64,000 nt of DNA, taken from Pocillopora verrucosa (lineage: Eukaryota; Cnidaria; Anthozoa; Scleractinia; Pocilloporidae). The stretch covers positions 21,179,904-21,243,903 of the forward strand of contig NC_089312.1 of assembly GCF_036669915.1 (NCBI RefSeq), written 5' to 3'. Positions 42,821-55,100 of this stretch are shown one piece after another (position 1 is the first letter of the stretch; each line of letters opens with the position of its first letter). Both the position numbers and the translations under genes were made by a program. The notes below the pieces were generated by a model that was not told where the DNA came from, made no database searches, and saw only the letters and a program-made list of their open reading frames with translations.

Positions 42821-45800
42821 TTAAACAAGCTTATCGTCACTCTCGTCACTGCACGTTTCTCTTTCTCCTGAAAGCAGCGGTAAGGCTCTTGAAACGAGAT
42901 TTAGAATTTTATGGGTAGGTCGGACAAGTTTATCTTTAGTTATTACAGAGTCTTCGTTCACTGACATGAATTCTTCACCGCCTATGTGCGGGTCGTCCGC
43001 GTACTTTGAGTGTGGTTGGTCAACGGCAGAATAGATGACTTTTTTTCGAGAGGTGTAAATGGGTTCGTTCAACACGACATGTTGGAAATTTACAACGGGA
43101 GATTCTTCATCATCATGGCTTTCGTATTTCTTGAAGTGATCATGGATGGATAAAAGAAAGTCCTTGAATTCTTCACCGCCTATGTGCGTGTGGTCGTCCG
43201 CGTACTCTGGGTATGGTTGGTCAACGGCAGAATAGATGACTTTTTCTCGTGAGGTGTAAATGGGTTCGTTCAACACGACATGTTGGAAACTTACACCGGG
43301 AGATTCTTCATCATTATGGCTTTCGTCTTCCTTGAAGCTATTAAGGATGGATTAAAGATAGTCCTTTACCTGACTTGCCCCCAATCTTTCCTATCTCCCA
43401 AACTACACTTCCCCGCCGCGCGCGTGATGAAAATGGCTGGGAATGAGCCTAGGTCGACCCTTACCATGTAATTGAAATATAAAAGCCAAAAAGTAAAAAA
43501 AATATATATATATATATGGCTGTCTATGATTCAGATAATGTCATAATTAAGAGCAGAATTCTTGTTAACCAAACATTGTTGAAATAATGCATAGAAACCT
43601 CATAGGATAAGCGTTTTTAGAAGGGGTCGATAATTCGAGGCCTGGGATCGAGATTCTCGTTAGCTCCTCATGATGTTTTTCTTAGTTGTGATTGGTCGTT
43701 GTGATTACTCTGGCTATGATTTTACAATAGGTGATAGAAAAGGGCTTAGTTGTATAGGAGGAGCATATCTGGTCGTTACATATTGAAAAATGATGAAAAA
43801 AAAAAAGGAAAAAAAAATTGGAAAAAGATTTGTTATATCAAAATTAATTTAACTAAAAAACTGTAACAGAACCTAAAAAATCACTAACGAAAGCAATCGA
43901 TACACGCGAAATGCTGTTTAGTTTGTAATAGCTGACACTTCAGCCTCAATACTTAATTAACCTTTTTTTCCTCCTTGGTCGTCTTCGGAGCCACAATATA
44001 ATCACAACAACGATAAGAGCCAATCCTCCAAGGACTGCGTGCACCACGATCCAACGCTCAGTAGTATCGCTGCTAACCTCATTGTCTTCTATTTGATAGA
44101 GCAAGACGGATATTCACAACTCTTTCTAATGATCTGTACACTGTTATGGTTAAAAAAAACTATTCAATGTAAAGATTAAAGGAATTGGTATTATAAGTTT
44201 GTTCTGTTGTCTCGCGACAAGGTCACTTGATGTAGAACGCAACGTTTCGACTGCTTACTGCAAGTCTACTTCAGGCGATGGGGTCGACTGGTTGTGGCAA
44301 TTTTTCTTATGTAAATTGATTCTTTCACTTCCCTTGTGTACCAATGGTTTTCTCGGTCAATAAGCTTTGTTTCGCTCCACAGCGGCTTGTGTTCGGTTCC
44401 GTTAGCATGTTCTGAAACCGCGGAATTATGATTGCGTGTCGTGAGACAACAGAACAAACTTATAATATCATCCAACTATCACGATGAAAAACAACCTATT
44501 TCAAAACATTAAAGGAATTACCAGCAGATCGTGGTGTAAACTATATGAAGTCTAACTGATCATAATTGTGGTATATGTATTTTTAAAAGGGGTAAGTTTC
44601 TAGAAAAGATGTGGTGCTTTGTCCGTAGGGGGTCTTACAAGATACCGTAGTTTTGAATATAGAAGCGTTCCTCGCAGTTATGAACACTACTGAACTAGTA
44701 GTGAAAATAAGGCCTGAAAAAGCAGTGCACGTATACGATTTTCATATATTTACAGTCATAATGTAGTTTTATCAACTGAATTGATAATGTAATTTGACGA
44801 CCGTAAAGAGTTTCTATAGCTGACGTTTCAAGGATTGGCCATTCGTCACAACGAATACTGTTGATTTGTTTGCTTTTGGGACGGTATGAGTTTTCTATAT
44901 TTTCTTCATCATCATAATTGTCTTTCTCAACTTCATCATCATTAGTTCCGATTTCATACCACCCCCTCCTCCTCCCCCCGTATTCATCTGTCAATGCTCT
45001 GCCTCTTGATGAGCTTCCACTCAAGAACTGCTGTTTCACTATATTACAGTTCAGAATTCACAAATTGTCACTCATCCGAAGAAAATACCTATGTGCAGCT
45101 ATATGGTGTTGTCAGATCGTTCAAATTAGTGATTGGAGAAATTCCAGTTTTACTACCCGAGCTTAGGGATTCACAACTACACCATTAGGTTCGCGAATTA
45201 GATTTTTACCGCACATTATTTCGCGGAAGCTCAAGATTACTATCCTGTTTGCATAATTCCACGAAACTAAGTGTGTTTTTGACAGTGGCCTCTTTGACAT
45301 GTATTTGAGGAAAATACTAACAAATGTAACTACGTTTTGTCTTGAAATAACACGATGTTTTGCTCCTCAAAAATAATGCTCTGCAAAAATAATGTTCGAA
45401 TTATACTTGATTAAACAATCAAAAACCGAAGAAAAACTACAAACCTTTTATCTGTACTTCAATTGCTTTACGTATCTCACAATTGCCCTGTTTCAGTAAC
45501 ACCTCATAAATTCCCGCCATCTCTGGGCTTGCTGCAACAATTTCCAACTCGGTTTTATCAGAATTTAAATAGATGTGGTGACTATCCTCTTCACCTCGAA
45601 CAAAATATCCTTGATGAGTCCAAGTCAAAGAGCCTGAAGTTGATTTCTCAACGTTTAACAGGGCGTTATCACCTTGCTTTATTTCAACGGGACTTTTGAC
45701 CAGAGTGTTTAAAAAGAGATCTGCAAAATTGATTTGTAACGATGTTATTAAATTATTTCCAAAATGTCTGCCCCTTTCAGTTTAGACAATAAAAAACACA

Positions 45801-46988
45801 TCCTCAGTGATAGTCTCTTTTGGAAAAAATACAAATGTTTGAATTATTTGCAAATGTAATGTCAAGCAGTGCTGGATTTACTTTGTGGTAAAGAGCACAG
45901 AACATTTCTTATGAAATGAAAACACATAAAAGTTTATTACTGATAATTATAACAGTTCACAATATGATTTTATACCATCAGTACTCGATACGTGTAGGTG
46001 TGGGAGGAAGTTTGGAAATGTAATAATGCAGAGAAAGAAATAAAGTTGATAATTTTTACCAAGTCACATACAACTCATGTATAGTTTAATAGATAGTTCA
46101 CTTACGGAGGAGAAAAATCTCAAAAAATAATTCTTTTCTTACCGTCAACCACCAATTCAAAAGTGGCGTTATCGGTGAAGACGTTTTTATCGTCATCGAC
46201 AAAAGAGGCATACGCATCGTAAGATCCAACATGACAGGGTAGAGCACGGCGAACGGTTAGAGATGTCTCGTTCCACGTTTTTACTAGAGAAAAGTGCGAA
46301 CCCTCTGTCACTACTTGGCCGTTGTGATTCCAAGATATAGTATGGCTAAGGTTGTTTAAGTCTTGGTCGGTGTGAATCTTCGCATTGAAAGTAACACTAT
46401 CACCAGCACAGATGGTAACTTTGTGACTACCAACCGGGTCAAGCTCCCATTGGACACCTATGGCGATTAGAAATTCGCTTTCAGAGCATACAGGGGTGAG
46501 ATGATGCTATGAATAAGGTGGAGGGGGAAAAGCAGGGAGGATATTGTCGTATTTATCTTGATCTCTGCCCTACAGCTAAAGCAAGGATTTGGTTGTCAAA
46601 GTATCGTTGAAATTGTGGTGAAGGTGGAGCGAGGTAGTCCACAATGGATCAAGTATGGGCTCCTGTGCCGACTCTCTGCTACGACAATTAGCACTTAGTA
46701 TCCGAGACAGTTTAAATTGAATCACTTGCAATCGTGGGGTGTCTCGCGATTCAAACCAGAGATTTACTCTCGTTCATAATGAAATGGTAGGATCTAACTG
46801 CTATCTGAGTCGTGGAAAGTCGCAACACGGAAAAACAAAATGATGGTCGAGTCTTTCTCTGTTTTGTTCAAAGTCAGGCAGGCTATATTATCCCATAACC
46901 AAGTACACAAAGTTTAACAACTCTTACCTTTACATATAACAAGTAAGGCGAGAAGTGAAAATGTCTTGAAAAGTACCCCCATCATCAT
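42821..46988 (-). CDS. gene A: two-domain Ig-like transmembrane receptor with ITIM-like tail
   Basis: Exons (complement): 46928-46988 signal peptide (MMMGVLFKTFSLLALLVICK), 46143-46457 Ig-like D1, 45445-45720 Ig-like D2, 43962-44088 TM, 42821-43337 tail; 431 residues, phases agree. Both Ig exons are phase 1-1. D1 keeps the core Trp (ISWNHNG) but lacks the B- and F-strand cysteines; it has Cys in TICAGDS and LPCHVG instead. D2 has LTWTHQ, then TELEI and AGIYEVLL without the F-strand Cys, and a Cys in NCEIRK. The TM helix (about residues 229-250) ends in LRRRPRRK. The tail carries a duplicated block, each with NEPIYTSR and VIYSAV, a match to the ITIM consensus (V/I/L/S)xYxx(V/I/L), at 43223-43240 and 43022-43039. 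The architecture fits a cell-surface recognition receptor; ligand and role are unknown. Confidence 0.75.
44189..44467 (-). mobile_element. Penelope-like element 3' fragment between inverted repeats
   Basis: In the intron between gene A's D2 and TM exons. The minus strand encodes a PLE GIY-YIG-region C-terminal piece (HANGTEHKPLWSE, IDRENHWYTREVKESIYIR). It is bracketed by a 30-base inverted pair at 44189-44218 and 44438-44467 with one mismatch. The left arm is the natural end of the element's 3' UTR. The right arm is an inverted copy placed where the 5' part should be. Non-functional remnant; the second copy is at 58333-58611. Confidence 0.7.
44695..45026 (-). other. open frame of unclear status in a gene A intron (possible relic tail exon)
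   Basis: The frame from a possible acceptor (ggaag|c near 45026) to a stop at 44695 starts with a phase-2 Ser like the three known tail exons. It is acidic and Tyr-containing (GWYEIGTNDDEVEKDNYDDE, ETLYGRQI). It lies upstream of the TM exon in transcript order, so it cannot serve as gene A's tail in the normal layout. The polypyrimidine tract is poor. The copy at 58839-59183 stays open but with several amino-acid changes. It may be chance or a relic of an older gene. Confidence 0.2.
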
Positions 46989-47919
46989 CAAATCGTTGAT
47001 TGAAACTGCTCTTCTTTAAACCCTTCTCTAATTCCTTTGCGAAAAATTGATTGTGACGTAACCAGAAGTGTATTCAGTGCGCGCGCAGCTTATTACTTGA
47101 ACGGTAATGCTTTAATGAATGACAAAACAATAGTCTAGAAAACAAACCAAACGCATTATCTTGCCAAAACTTAACTAACAGGGCTGGTCTTCCATCATTC
47201 TTCCAAGCTGGAGTTATACCATTTCCCGCTAACCTTCCAAAACAATTCAAGAACTAATTTAATTAAACTAAGAGGGTGCCAAACCGCTGATTGGAGCTTT
47301 TAGAAAAGAATGAATAGACTACTCACTCTCAGTGCAAGCAAGATTAGGAGATTCTCAAGTGTTGTAGAAAGAAGACTTCTGCGTCAATGACGCACATGAG
47401 AATAAATACTGAAATAAATTTCGGAACAAACCGAAGACGTCATAAAATTATTTCACAACCTAGGGAGCCTTATTGCATAAAACAATTGCTGGGTTTTCAA
47501 AACAGTCAAAATTGTGTAAGCCATGTTGCATGAAAGCGTTAATATCAAAGGTTCTTATTCTTTCATTGATTTTGATCCGTTCGCGAACTTAGAGAAGTTT
47601 ACGTGATAATCGGTCTTATCAATAGCAAGCGACACCATTAAGCGATCACCCTGTATTCAGCGGTCGATTTCAAAGTTCCAAACTTTTCCCCCGCTAATTA
47701 CTGTAATTTTCAATCTTATTAAGCGGTCGTGGTCACACTTGAATGAGTCCCGACGGCCATTTTGTATTGTTATCCATATGTATTGTACGAGAATTTGCAG
47801 CGGGATCGCTCAAATAAAATTAAAAATAATCTAAATCAAATCCGTGTTTTTTTTAGCGAGCTTGTGTTCATTAATTGGTCAAACACGGTTTAACAAAGTT
47901 TTTAATAAACTTTTTAATC
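46989..47919. promoter_or_regulatory. upstream region of gene A
   Basis: This region should contain the promoter of gene A. It is duplicated in unit 2 (about 61013-61930), where an extra block near 61490-61550 repeats 'caattgctgggttttcaaaacaatcaaaattgtg'-type sequence, broken by differences. No TATA-like element stands out and no coding frame is supported. Confidence 0.35.
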
Positions 47920-48745
47920 GTTTGTCTCATGATAAGCTTGGTCACTTGAGTTGTAGATCGCGACGTTTCGATTGTTTACTGAATTTCGATTCCGTTATCC
48001 CTGTTGATGTTATTAGGGTGAATTCTTATGTAGATAGCTTCCTTGAATCTTCTGTTGTACAAGTGTGAGTTTCAATCAATAAACTTATCTTCGTTCAAAA
48101 GCGGGCAGTGGCCGGTCTTTTTGGCGTGCTCAGAAACGGCGGAGGTCTGGGTAATGGCTAAACGTATATCCCTCTCGTGTTCTTTCATCCTCTCTTGCTT
48201 AGGTCTTCCCGTTTCACCGATGTAGATTTTCAGCTTTCACAGGGAATTCTTTAAACCATGCTATCCTCTTTAGCTGCCTTGAAAGTGTCCTTTGGTCGTA
48301 CCAAATGCGATCTAAGTGTAGTGTTGGACTTGAATACTGCGTGGAGGCCTTGCTGTTGTACGCAACAGTGAAGAGGCTCTGATACACTTTTCACATTGGG
48401 CAAAAGTGCTGTGGAGTTGAACTGTGTCACAGGCTCTCTGCTTAGGGAGGAGTTTCTTGTTTTCTTAGCCTTCTGCACAAAGGAGGAGGGATAACCGTTG
48501 GAAACAAGAACCGATGAGCAATGTTTCTTTTCCTCGGAGATGACTGATGGTTTTGCCACGTGACGCTTTGCCCGGTCAGACAAATACTTAACAATACCGC
48601 GCTTTAGTGATTGAGGGTGGTGTGAATCATACGCTAAGTACTGATCAGTGTGAATTGGTTTTTTGTAGACACTGGTGATCAAGCGTCTATCTGGTTCCCT
48701 CGTAACTGACGTGTCGAGAAAAGCGAAAGAAATGGTGCTGTCCAT
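47920..48745 (-). mobile_element. Penelope-like element fragment (RT C-terminus plus GIY-YIG end), degenerate
   Basis: The minus strand encodes a PLE reverse-transcriptase C-terminal segment: SFAFLDTSVTREPDRR, LITSVYKKPIHTDQYLAYD, SHHPQSLKRGIVKYLSDRA, HLVRPKDTFKAA. After a frame break it continues with the GIY-YIG-side piece KIYIGETGRP and the 3' region ending near 47925. It is 5'-truncated, frame-broken and lacks about 196 bases that the unit 2 copy keeps. It lies between genes A and B in both units, so the insertion predates the duplication. Confidence 0.8.
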
Positions 48746-49132
48746 AGTGAAATATCCATCACACTCAAAGACATATCTAGGCGGTCAGGTTACACTCACT
48801 GAATTGAAAACTCTTTCGCATCCCTCCTAATGGTAGAGATAACCAAAATATGGTTTCCGAAGCATACCTCTCCTTTAAGGGCTAAGCCCCATGTTTCAGG
48901 AATTTCATTCCCGAGGTAAACACTAAGTACATCCAAGACACAGAACAGAACACATAAGCCTGCAATAGCGAGACAGGGAAGCAACGAAAGAATCATAGAG
49001 AGATTTCCTCAATAATGGTCGTTTAATAATGCTTCAGAAAACAATGGAAATTGCTTAACGTAAATATAACGAAAAAGATAAAAAAAAAACAAACAAACAA
49101 AAGAAAAAGGGACGAACGAGAAACAGAAGTAA

Positions 49133-52100
49133 TTAGGGGCTGTTGTAATAAGATTCGCTCCTGGAACTGAGATTACTTTCAGCTCTTGGAGTCGGGGGTT
49201 GGACGGGAGGACCGATACGTGATTTATGAGTTGGTGAAGTATGAACATATTGCAATCTGCTTCCGTACGGGTCTAGACTAGGAGAATGAGGATGACTTGA
49301 AGTAATTGGTTGGATTTGCCCGTAAGTGTTATATGGTTGGCCAACGGATGCGTAGATAGGTTCATTTTGGACCATGTAAACGGGCTCCGTCAAAACAACA
49401 TGCTGGACGGATTTTCCTCTTTCAACGTCACGGCGATCTTCCTTTTTCTTAGTCGTCTCAGAGCTGATAAGGATAGGTATAAGAGATACTTCTAAACGCT
49501 GTCATAAGAACATTTAATCGGATAAGACAATAAAAGAGGCACATATGAACGCTATCATCAGTACACGCGGTCGGAAAAGGGGGAAAAAGTTACCTCTAAA
49601 CAACAATATTTGAACATATCATCTGAAATGGTTAAAAATATACAAATCTGTTTTAATCCGTTGTAAATGCTGTTTAGAACCTACATTTTATCCTAATGAA
49701 AGGTTCTTTGACTGAGTGTTGACAAAAAAAGGGAAAAACGTAAACAAACAGAAAATAAAACAAACGGAAAAATTTAAGGTGAAAGAAGACGCTCTAAATT
49801 AAAACGTAACTAACCTTTTTTCAGCCCTTCTCTTCCTGCATAAACAAACGATAGACAAAAGGACTACCAGAACCAATCCAAGAAGTGCAGCAGGTGCAAC
49901 GTACCACCCACTACTAAAATCTCCTCTAAAGAATCCCAAAAGATTAGAATCTTCTACAACCGAAAAAAAAAAACACGCACGAATGTTTAAAACAATATAT
50001 TACCTCGATGATTTTTACTCAATCGGATTGATTAATTTTAAAGAGAAAAAAATTAATCGACTTTCAGATCTGTGCTAATCACAGTTTGCCACCGTAATGT
50101 CTTGTTGTATCTACGGATGCCTAAGATTTTGGTTTCTCTGTCTTTATTGATGGTCAACAAAACGGTCGTTGGTGAGGAATCAACAAAGTACAATGAATAA
50201 CGACAGTAAAGAAAAAAAGAAAAAGGTGCAATGCGGAACAGTTTGAAATTTCTTTTCATTTTCACTAACCTGTCGTTGCACCCTCACTGTCATCTCTCAA
50301 AAGTTCTGAAAAAGAGAGAGGTGCCCCGTATAGTTTTTCTGCCATTGTATTGTTTTCTTTTGTTTTGTTTTTTTTGGTTTTTGTTGTTGTCAATAAAGCA
50401 CGCTTTACCGGCACACATAACTTTCGTCATGTTCTGCGGAAAGTTCACAACGGCTCTCAGATCCTAACATATCCTTAGAGACTTATCAGAAAAAGATCTA
50501 TAAACTTCTGCTCGAATGTAACACTGTCCTTTAATGAAAACTCAAAATTTACGACCTAGGGTTTTTTGTTGAAGGAATTTGAGAGGGAAAAATAGTAATC
50601 TCAATTTCTGGTCATTGGTAGTCTGAGGACGTTTGTTTCTCGCCTATAAGAGTGCAGCTTTCATCGAGAAAGCAGCACTCTTTTAATTACGCGAAACTTG
50701 CAATGTCTAGGCTTCTTTATTTCTCGGATAAAAATGTTCACAAAATTTTTTTTATCACAGTAATTGCCAAAAAAGTACAAACCTTCTATCTGCACTTCAA
50801 TTTTTAAACGTATCTCACATCCGCCCTCTTTAAGTAAAACTTCGTAGATTCCCGCCTGCTCTAAACTTGCGGCATTTATTTCCAGCTCGGTTTTATTTGA
50901 ATTCACAAAGGTATAGTGAGGGTTTTTGCCATCAACGAGTTCTCCATCATGTGTCCAGATCAACGTGCCCAACTCTGATTTCTCGACTTTCAAGGTGGCT
51001 TTATTACCAAGCTTCATCACAACGGGACTCTCGACAAGAGTCTTTAAGTCGACATCTGCAAGAAAGATCCAAGAAAGAGTGAGGGAAAGAGTGAGGGAGA
51101 TGCCTGGAGAGGAGATGACAGTGTATTTACTTTGACTGACGCTGGGCCATTCAATAAGCATGCCATAAAGCCTTCTGCGGTGCGTTTAAGAAAAATGCGC
51201 ATAATATCTCATAATATTAAAATCTTACCGCGAACTTTCAGAAGAAATGAAGAATACTGAAACATGTCCGCAACTGACTGATCCTTTTTTGTAACAACGT
51301 AGGCGTAGTAGTCTCCAGCGAGGATAGGTAAAATGTTATGTACATCCAACACTGTGTTTTTTTCCTTCAGGGAATAATGTTCATTTTCCTGCGCAATGCT
51401 TTCGGAGCCATGTAACCAACGCAACTCAAGGCCATTAAAATCGCCGACAATGTCAATTTTAAAGGAAACCTTATCACCAACACAAGCGTCGTTAAAAGGG
51501 TTGATCGGCTGAATGTGGACGCGACTTCCTGCAGTGATAGGATGACATTTTTAAAAACACTTTTTTGGTTCTAAAACGCATAGTCCTGGACATTTGGCGT
51601 GGATTCTGCACTTTTATCATTGAAAGGAGCGAGTGTTGCACCTATATTCAATATTGTACATGCTTTTATAATACCAAGAGGGTCTCAATGGGTTAACTGT
51701 TCGTCGTAAAACGACAAGAAAATCCTAGCCGTTTGGCGTAAAAATTTACAATTTTTAACCATCAATCATAACCATCACAATTTCCTCAAATGCGATGGGT
51801 GGATGACCTGCTTTATTTTTCACTAATCACTCTGTACAGTTGTAATTGGACAGTTGGCTGTAATCGAACTCTTGTAATCGGACAGTCGAAGCAGCCAATC
51901 ATACGAAGTCCACCCAGCAAAATCTATCAATCACAAAATTGATCACATTAGCCATAGCAACAACCACTTACCCTAAAAAAAAAAACTGGAAAATTTCCAA
52001 ATTTTTTGCTTAGACATTGTCCCTAGCCTTGTGAAGATGTTTGTCCTAAATGTCTTTTTTTTTTTCGGAAATTGTAATGGTTACGATTGACAAATCGGAC

Positions 52101-55100
52101 TCCCGCTTTGCGGTCGTCCATTTTGTTAATCACTCGTATGATTACAGACAGAATTGGACTCCACTCGGTCCTATTACCATTTTTAATCATAACCATTAGA
52201 ATTTCCTCATAAACCAGTCACACGACTAAGGTGATCCAAAGGCCAATAACTAAACTCGACCAATCAGGCCACTTTATCTCCTGCTTCACGAGAGCTGAAA
52301 CTCTTCCAACCACCTGCATGATTGATAAAACGTATATCGAGAAAGACAACCTTTAAAAACCGTCTTAGACCAAAGACAAGAACAACAATGCAAACCTAAT
52401 ATCCGCACTTCAATTTCTTTACGTATCTCACATTGACGCTTTCTGATGAAAACTTCGTAAATTCCTGCTTGCTCCGGGCCTGCATTATAAATTTTCAGCT
52501 CAGTTTTACTAGGATTCACAAAGGTGTAGTGCGGTTCAGACCCTAGCACTATTTCTCCATGATGCCTCCATTGTAAATCTCCTTCCTGGGATTTCTTAAC
52601 TTTCAATATGGCTATGCCACCACGCACTATTACAACAGGGCTGTCGACCAGAACGTCGAGGTGCACATCTGTAAGGGGGATAAGAAAGAGTACTTTTCAT
52701 GTCGTCGTCTGTGAAAGGTGTTGTGCTTTAGGTAACGAAGTGCACACTATTGGTAAAGTGAACGCTGACGTTTAAATCATGTTCTGGATGGAATAGCCCT
52801 AACTTATGATTTTTTTTCTGAGGAAGAATTTACGATATTGTCGACAGGAGGGCTAATGGAAAAGGGGGGAAAGAGTAGTAGGGAAAAGAGCATAAAAAAG
52901 GCCTAAAAAGAAAAGAGGTGGTGAGGATTTAGGGAAAGAAGCAAGCAAGGTAGCAAGGAATGAGGGAAGGATGGAGGGAGAGAAAGAATGAAGGAGGGAG
53001 AAGTAAATGGATGGGAGGAAGAGGGAGCTTAGGGTCGAGATGGCAGTTACATCGAGTCTCTGTTAAAGCGCAACAGAGCTCTTTGCGATGTTTTCCCTGA
53101 AAAAAGTTTTTGAACATACATTTTAAGTAACACTGATCTTACCAATAACTTTTAGATGAAAAATGGCGGTAGCCAGTGGCCAGGAAGCGTATTTTTTAAG
53201 GATAGAAACACGGTACTCTCCAGAGTGAATTGGTAAGGCGTTGAATACATAAAGTTCTGTAGCGTCCGGTGAAATTTGATAATGCTCGTTTTCGTACAAG
53301 GGTTCGAAATTTTTCTCCCATTGGATTTTTAAGTCAAAAATGTCGCCCAAAATCTTTGTCTCAAGGGAAGCTGTACGGCCAACGCAGACTTCAGGTGAGC
53401 TATCGATTGGCAAAATGTCGTAGTACCCTGTATTGAAAAAAAAAAAAACAACCAAAAAATTATGTGGCAGGATTTGTGGTCTTAAGAATGATTACTCTAT
53501 GACCTTCGCATTTAACCCTGAAAGGGATGATTTGTTTGTTTGCGTAGTGCAAAAATATTTCTCTTTTTGTTTTAATCGGTTGTTTTGAATTAAGTGCCGG
53601 TGGTAAGAACTTTGCCAAGTTCATATTACTATGTCTAGTTACACGTTTATGTTGCTGACTGTTGAGTCATAAGTAGTCTTCAATATAGAAGGAAAATACA
53701 CCCTTGATGCGTTTGTTTGTCACACAACATTTAGCTATTTTCACTACTTCCTGAGAAGGAAGCCACTGTAGACTATCAAAAAGCGTAACACTAGACGCCT
53801 GGTTATTAGCGTCGAAAATTACCCTCGCTGCTTTTTTTTGGTAGCTTAAAAGCAAGGCTTAAACTTTCCTTATCACAACTAGTCCAAATTGAACTGACAT
53901 AATGTGGTACAGATCTTATCATAGTATTATAATACAACAGCCTTTGTTTCATGGGCAGGCAAGATCTTATCTTTTTCAATACGTCAATTCTCTGAGACAA
54001 CTTTTTACAAAGTTTCTTCAAATGGGAAGTAAATGAGAGTTCAGAGTTAATTTCGAGACCTAGCAACTTAACACTGGTAACGAGTTTGAGTTCAGTTCCT
54101 TTAATAGTAAGAGTCATTTTTGCATTGATCTTTGAGGGGAGACGCTTGTCAGTGATGAGCCTTGGTTTTGCCTTCATTAATTGGAAGTTTGTTCGAAGCT
54201 GCCTAATCGACGATTTCGGCAATTGACGAGTTTAAGGTACCATTTAGCCCTCCATAAAATGTCTTTTTGTTTCCCAGATGAACACAACTCTAGCTTCACA
54301 CTAAGCAGCGGTTTTGATAAAATCAACCTCCAGAATCCAAGCCTAATAGTGTTTTCCCGATTTACTGAGGGGCATGGTGAAGTTTAAAAATTCCTTATGT
54401 TAGTAGGGTTTACTAGCTCAAGCGAAAAGACGGTCTAAAGGTCAAATGCACGGCACATTTTAATGCAACATGTGTAAGATGTTTTAAAGGAGCTGCACAA
54501 ACACGCGCCACATCTTGCAACATCCAAAAATTTAGCAACAAATATTTGAAAGTTTTTAAACTTTACCCAACACCATCCAACATGTTGCAACATGTTGCCA
54601 CACTGGATGCCACAGGGTGGCCCAAAGTGTGCAATACGTTGCCTGCAACAATGTTGCAAGATGTTGCTTTGAAATTTTGCCTGTGTTTGGCCGCGCCTAA
54701 ATGGTTTATGCTGTTGACTCTGCCCTTTATAAGCCATAGTAAGTAGTATCAACTGTTTTTCATTTTAAGGTGAATATTGTACAGGCGAATTGCAAAGAGT
54801 GGTCATCGAAATAGAAGTGAAGGTTGGGGGAGGGGTAATTTGCAACGTACATTTCAGAAGCCTTCCCGTTAGGGGGTAGATTCCTTGCAGTTTCCTCGTA
54901 GTTTCCTTGGTATTTTGTCATTATTATTATTATTATTATTAAATGAGTGCTCACAATGGTCGGTAATTTCTCGAGCACAGAGCAAATGAAGAATATCCGA
55001 CTCTCACTTAAAGTCATTTATTCAAATAAAAATAAACTGCATCGCGTATAAAATGATGATTCATAGCGTAAGTAAAGTCTCTTCATAAAAGCCCAAGGAT

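Noticed and set aside
44918..45188. Plus-strand open frames opposite gene A (82 and 64 codons), conserved in unit 2
   Set aside because: Conservation is explained by the recent duplication; there is no domain, no splice context and no homology I recognise.
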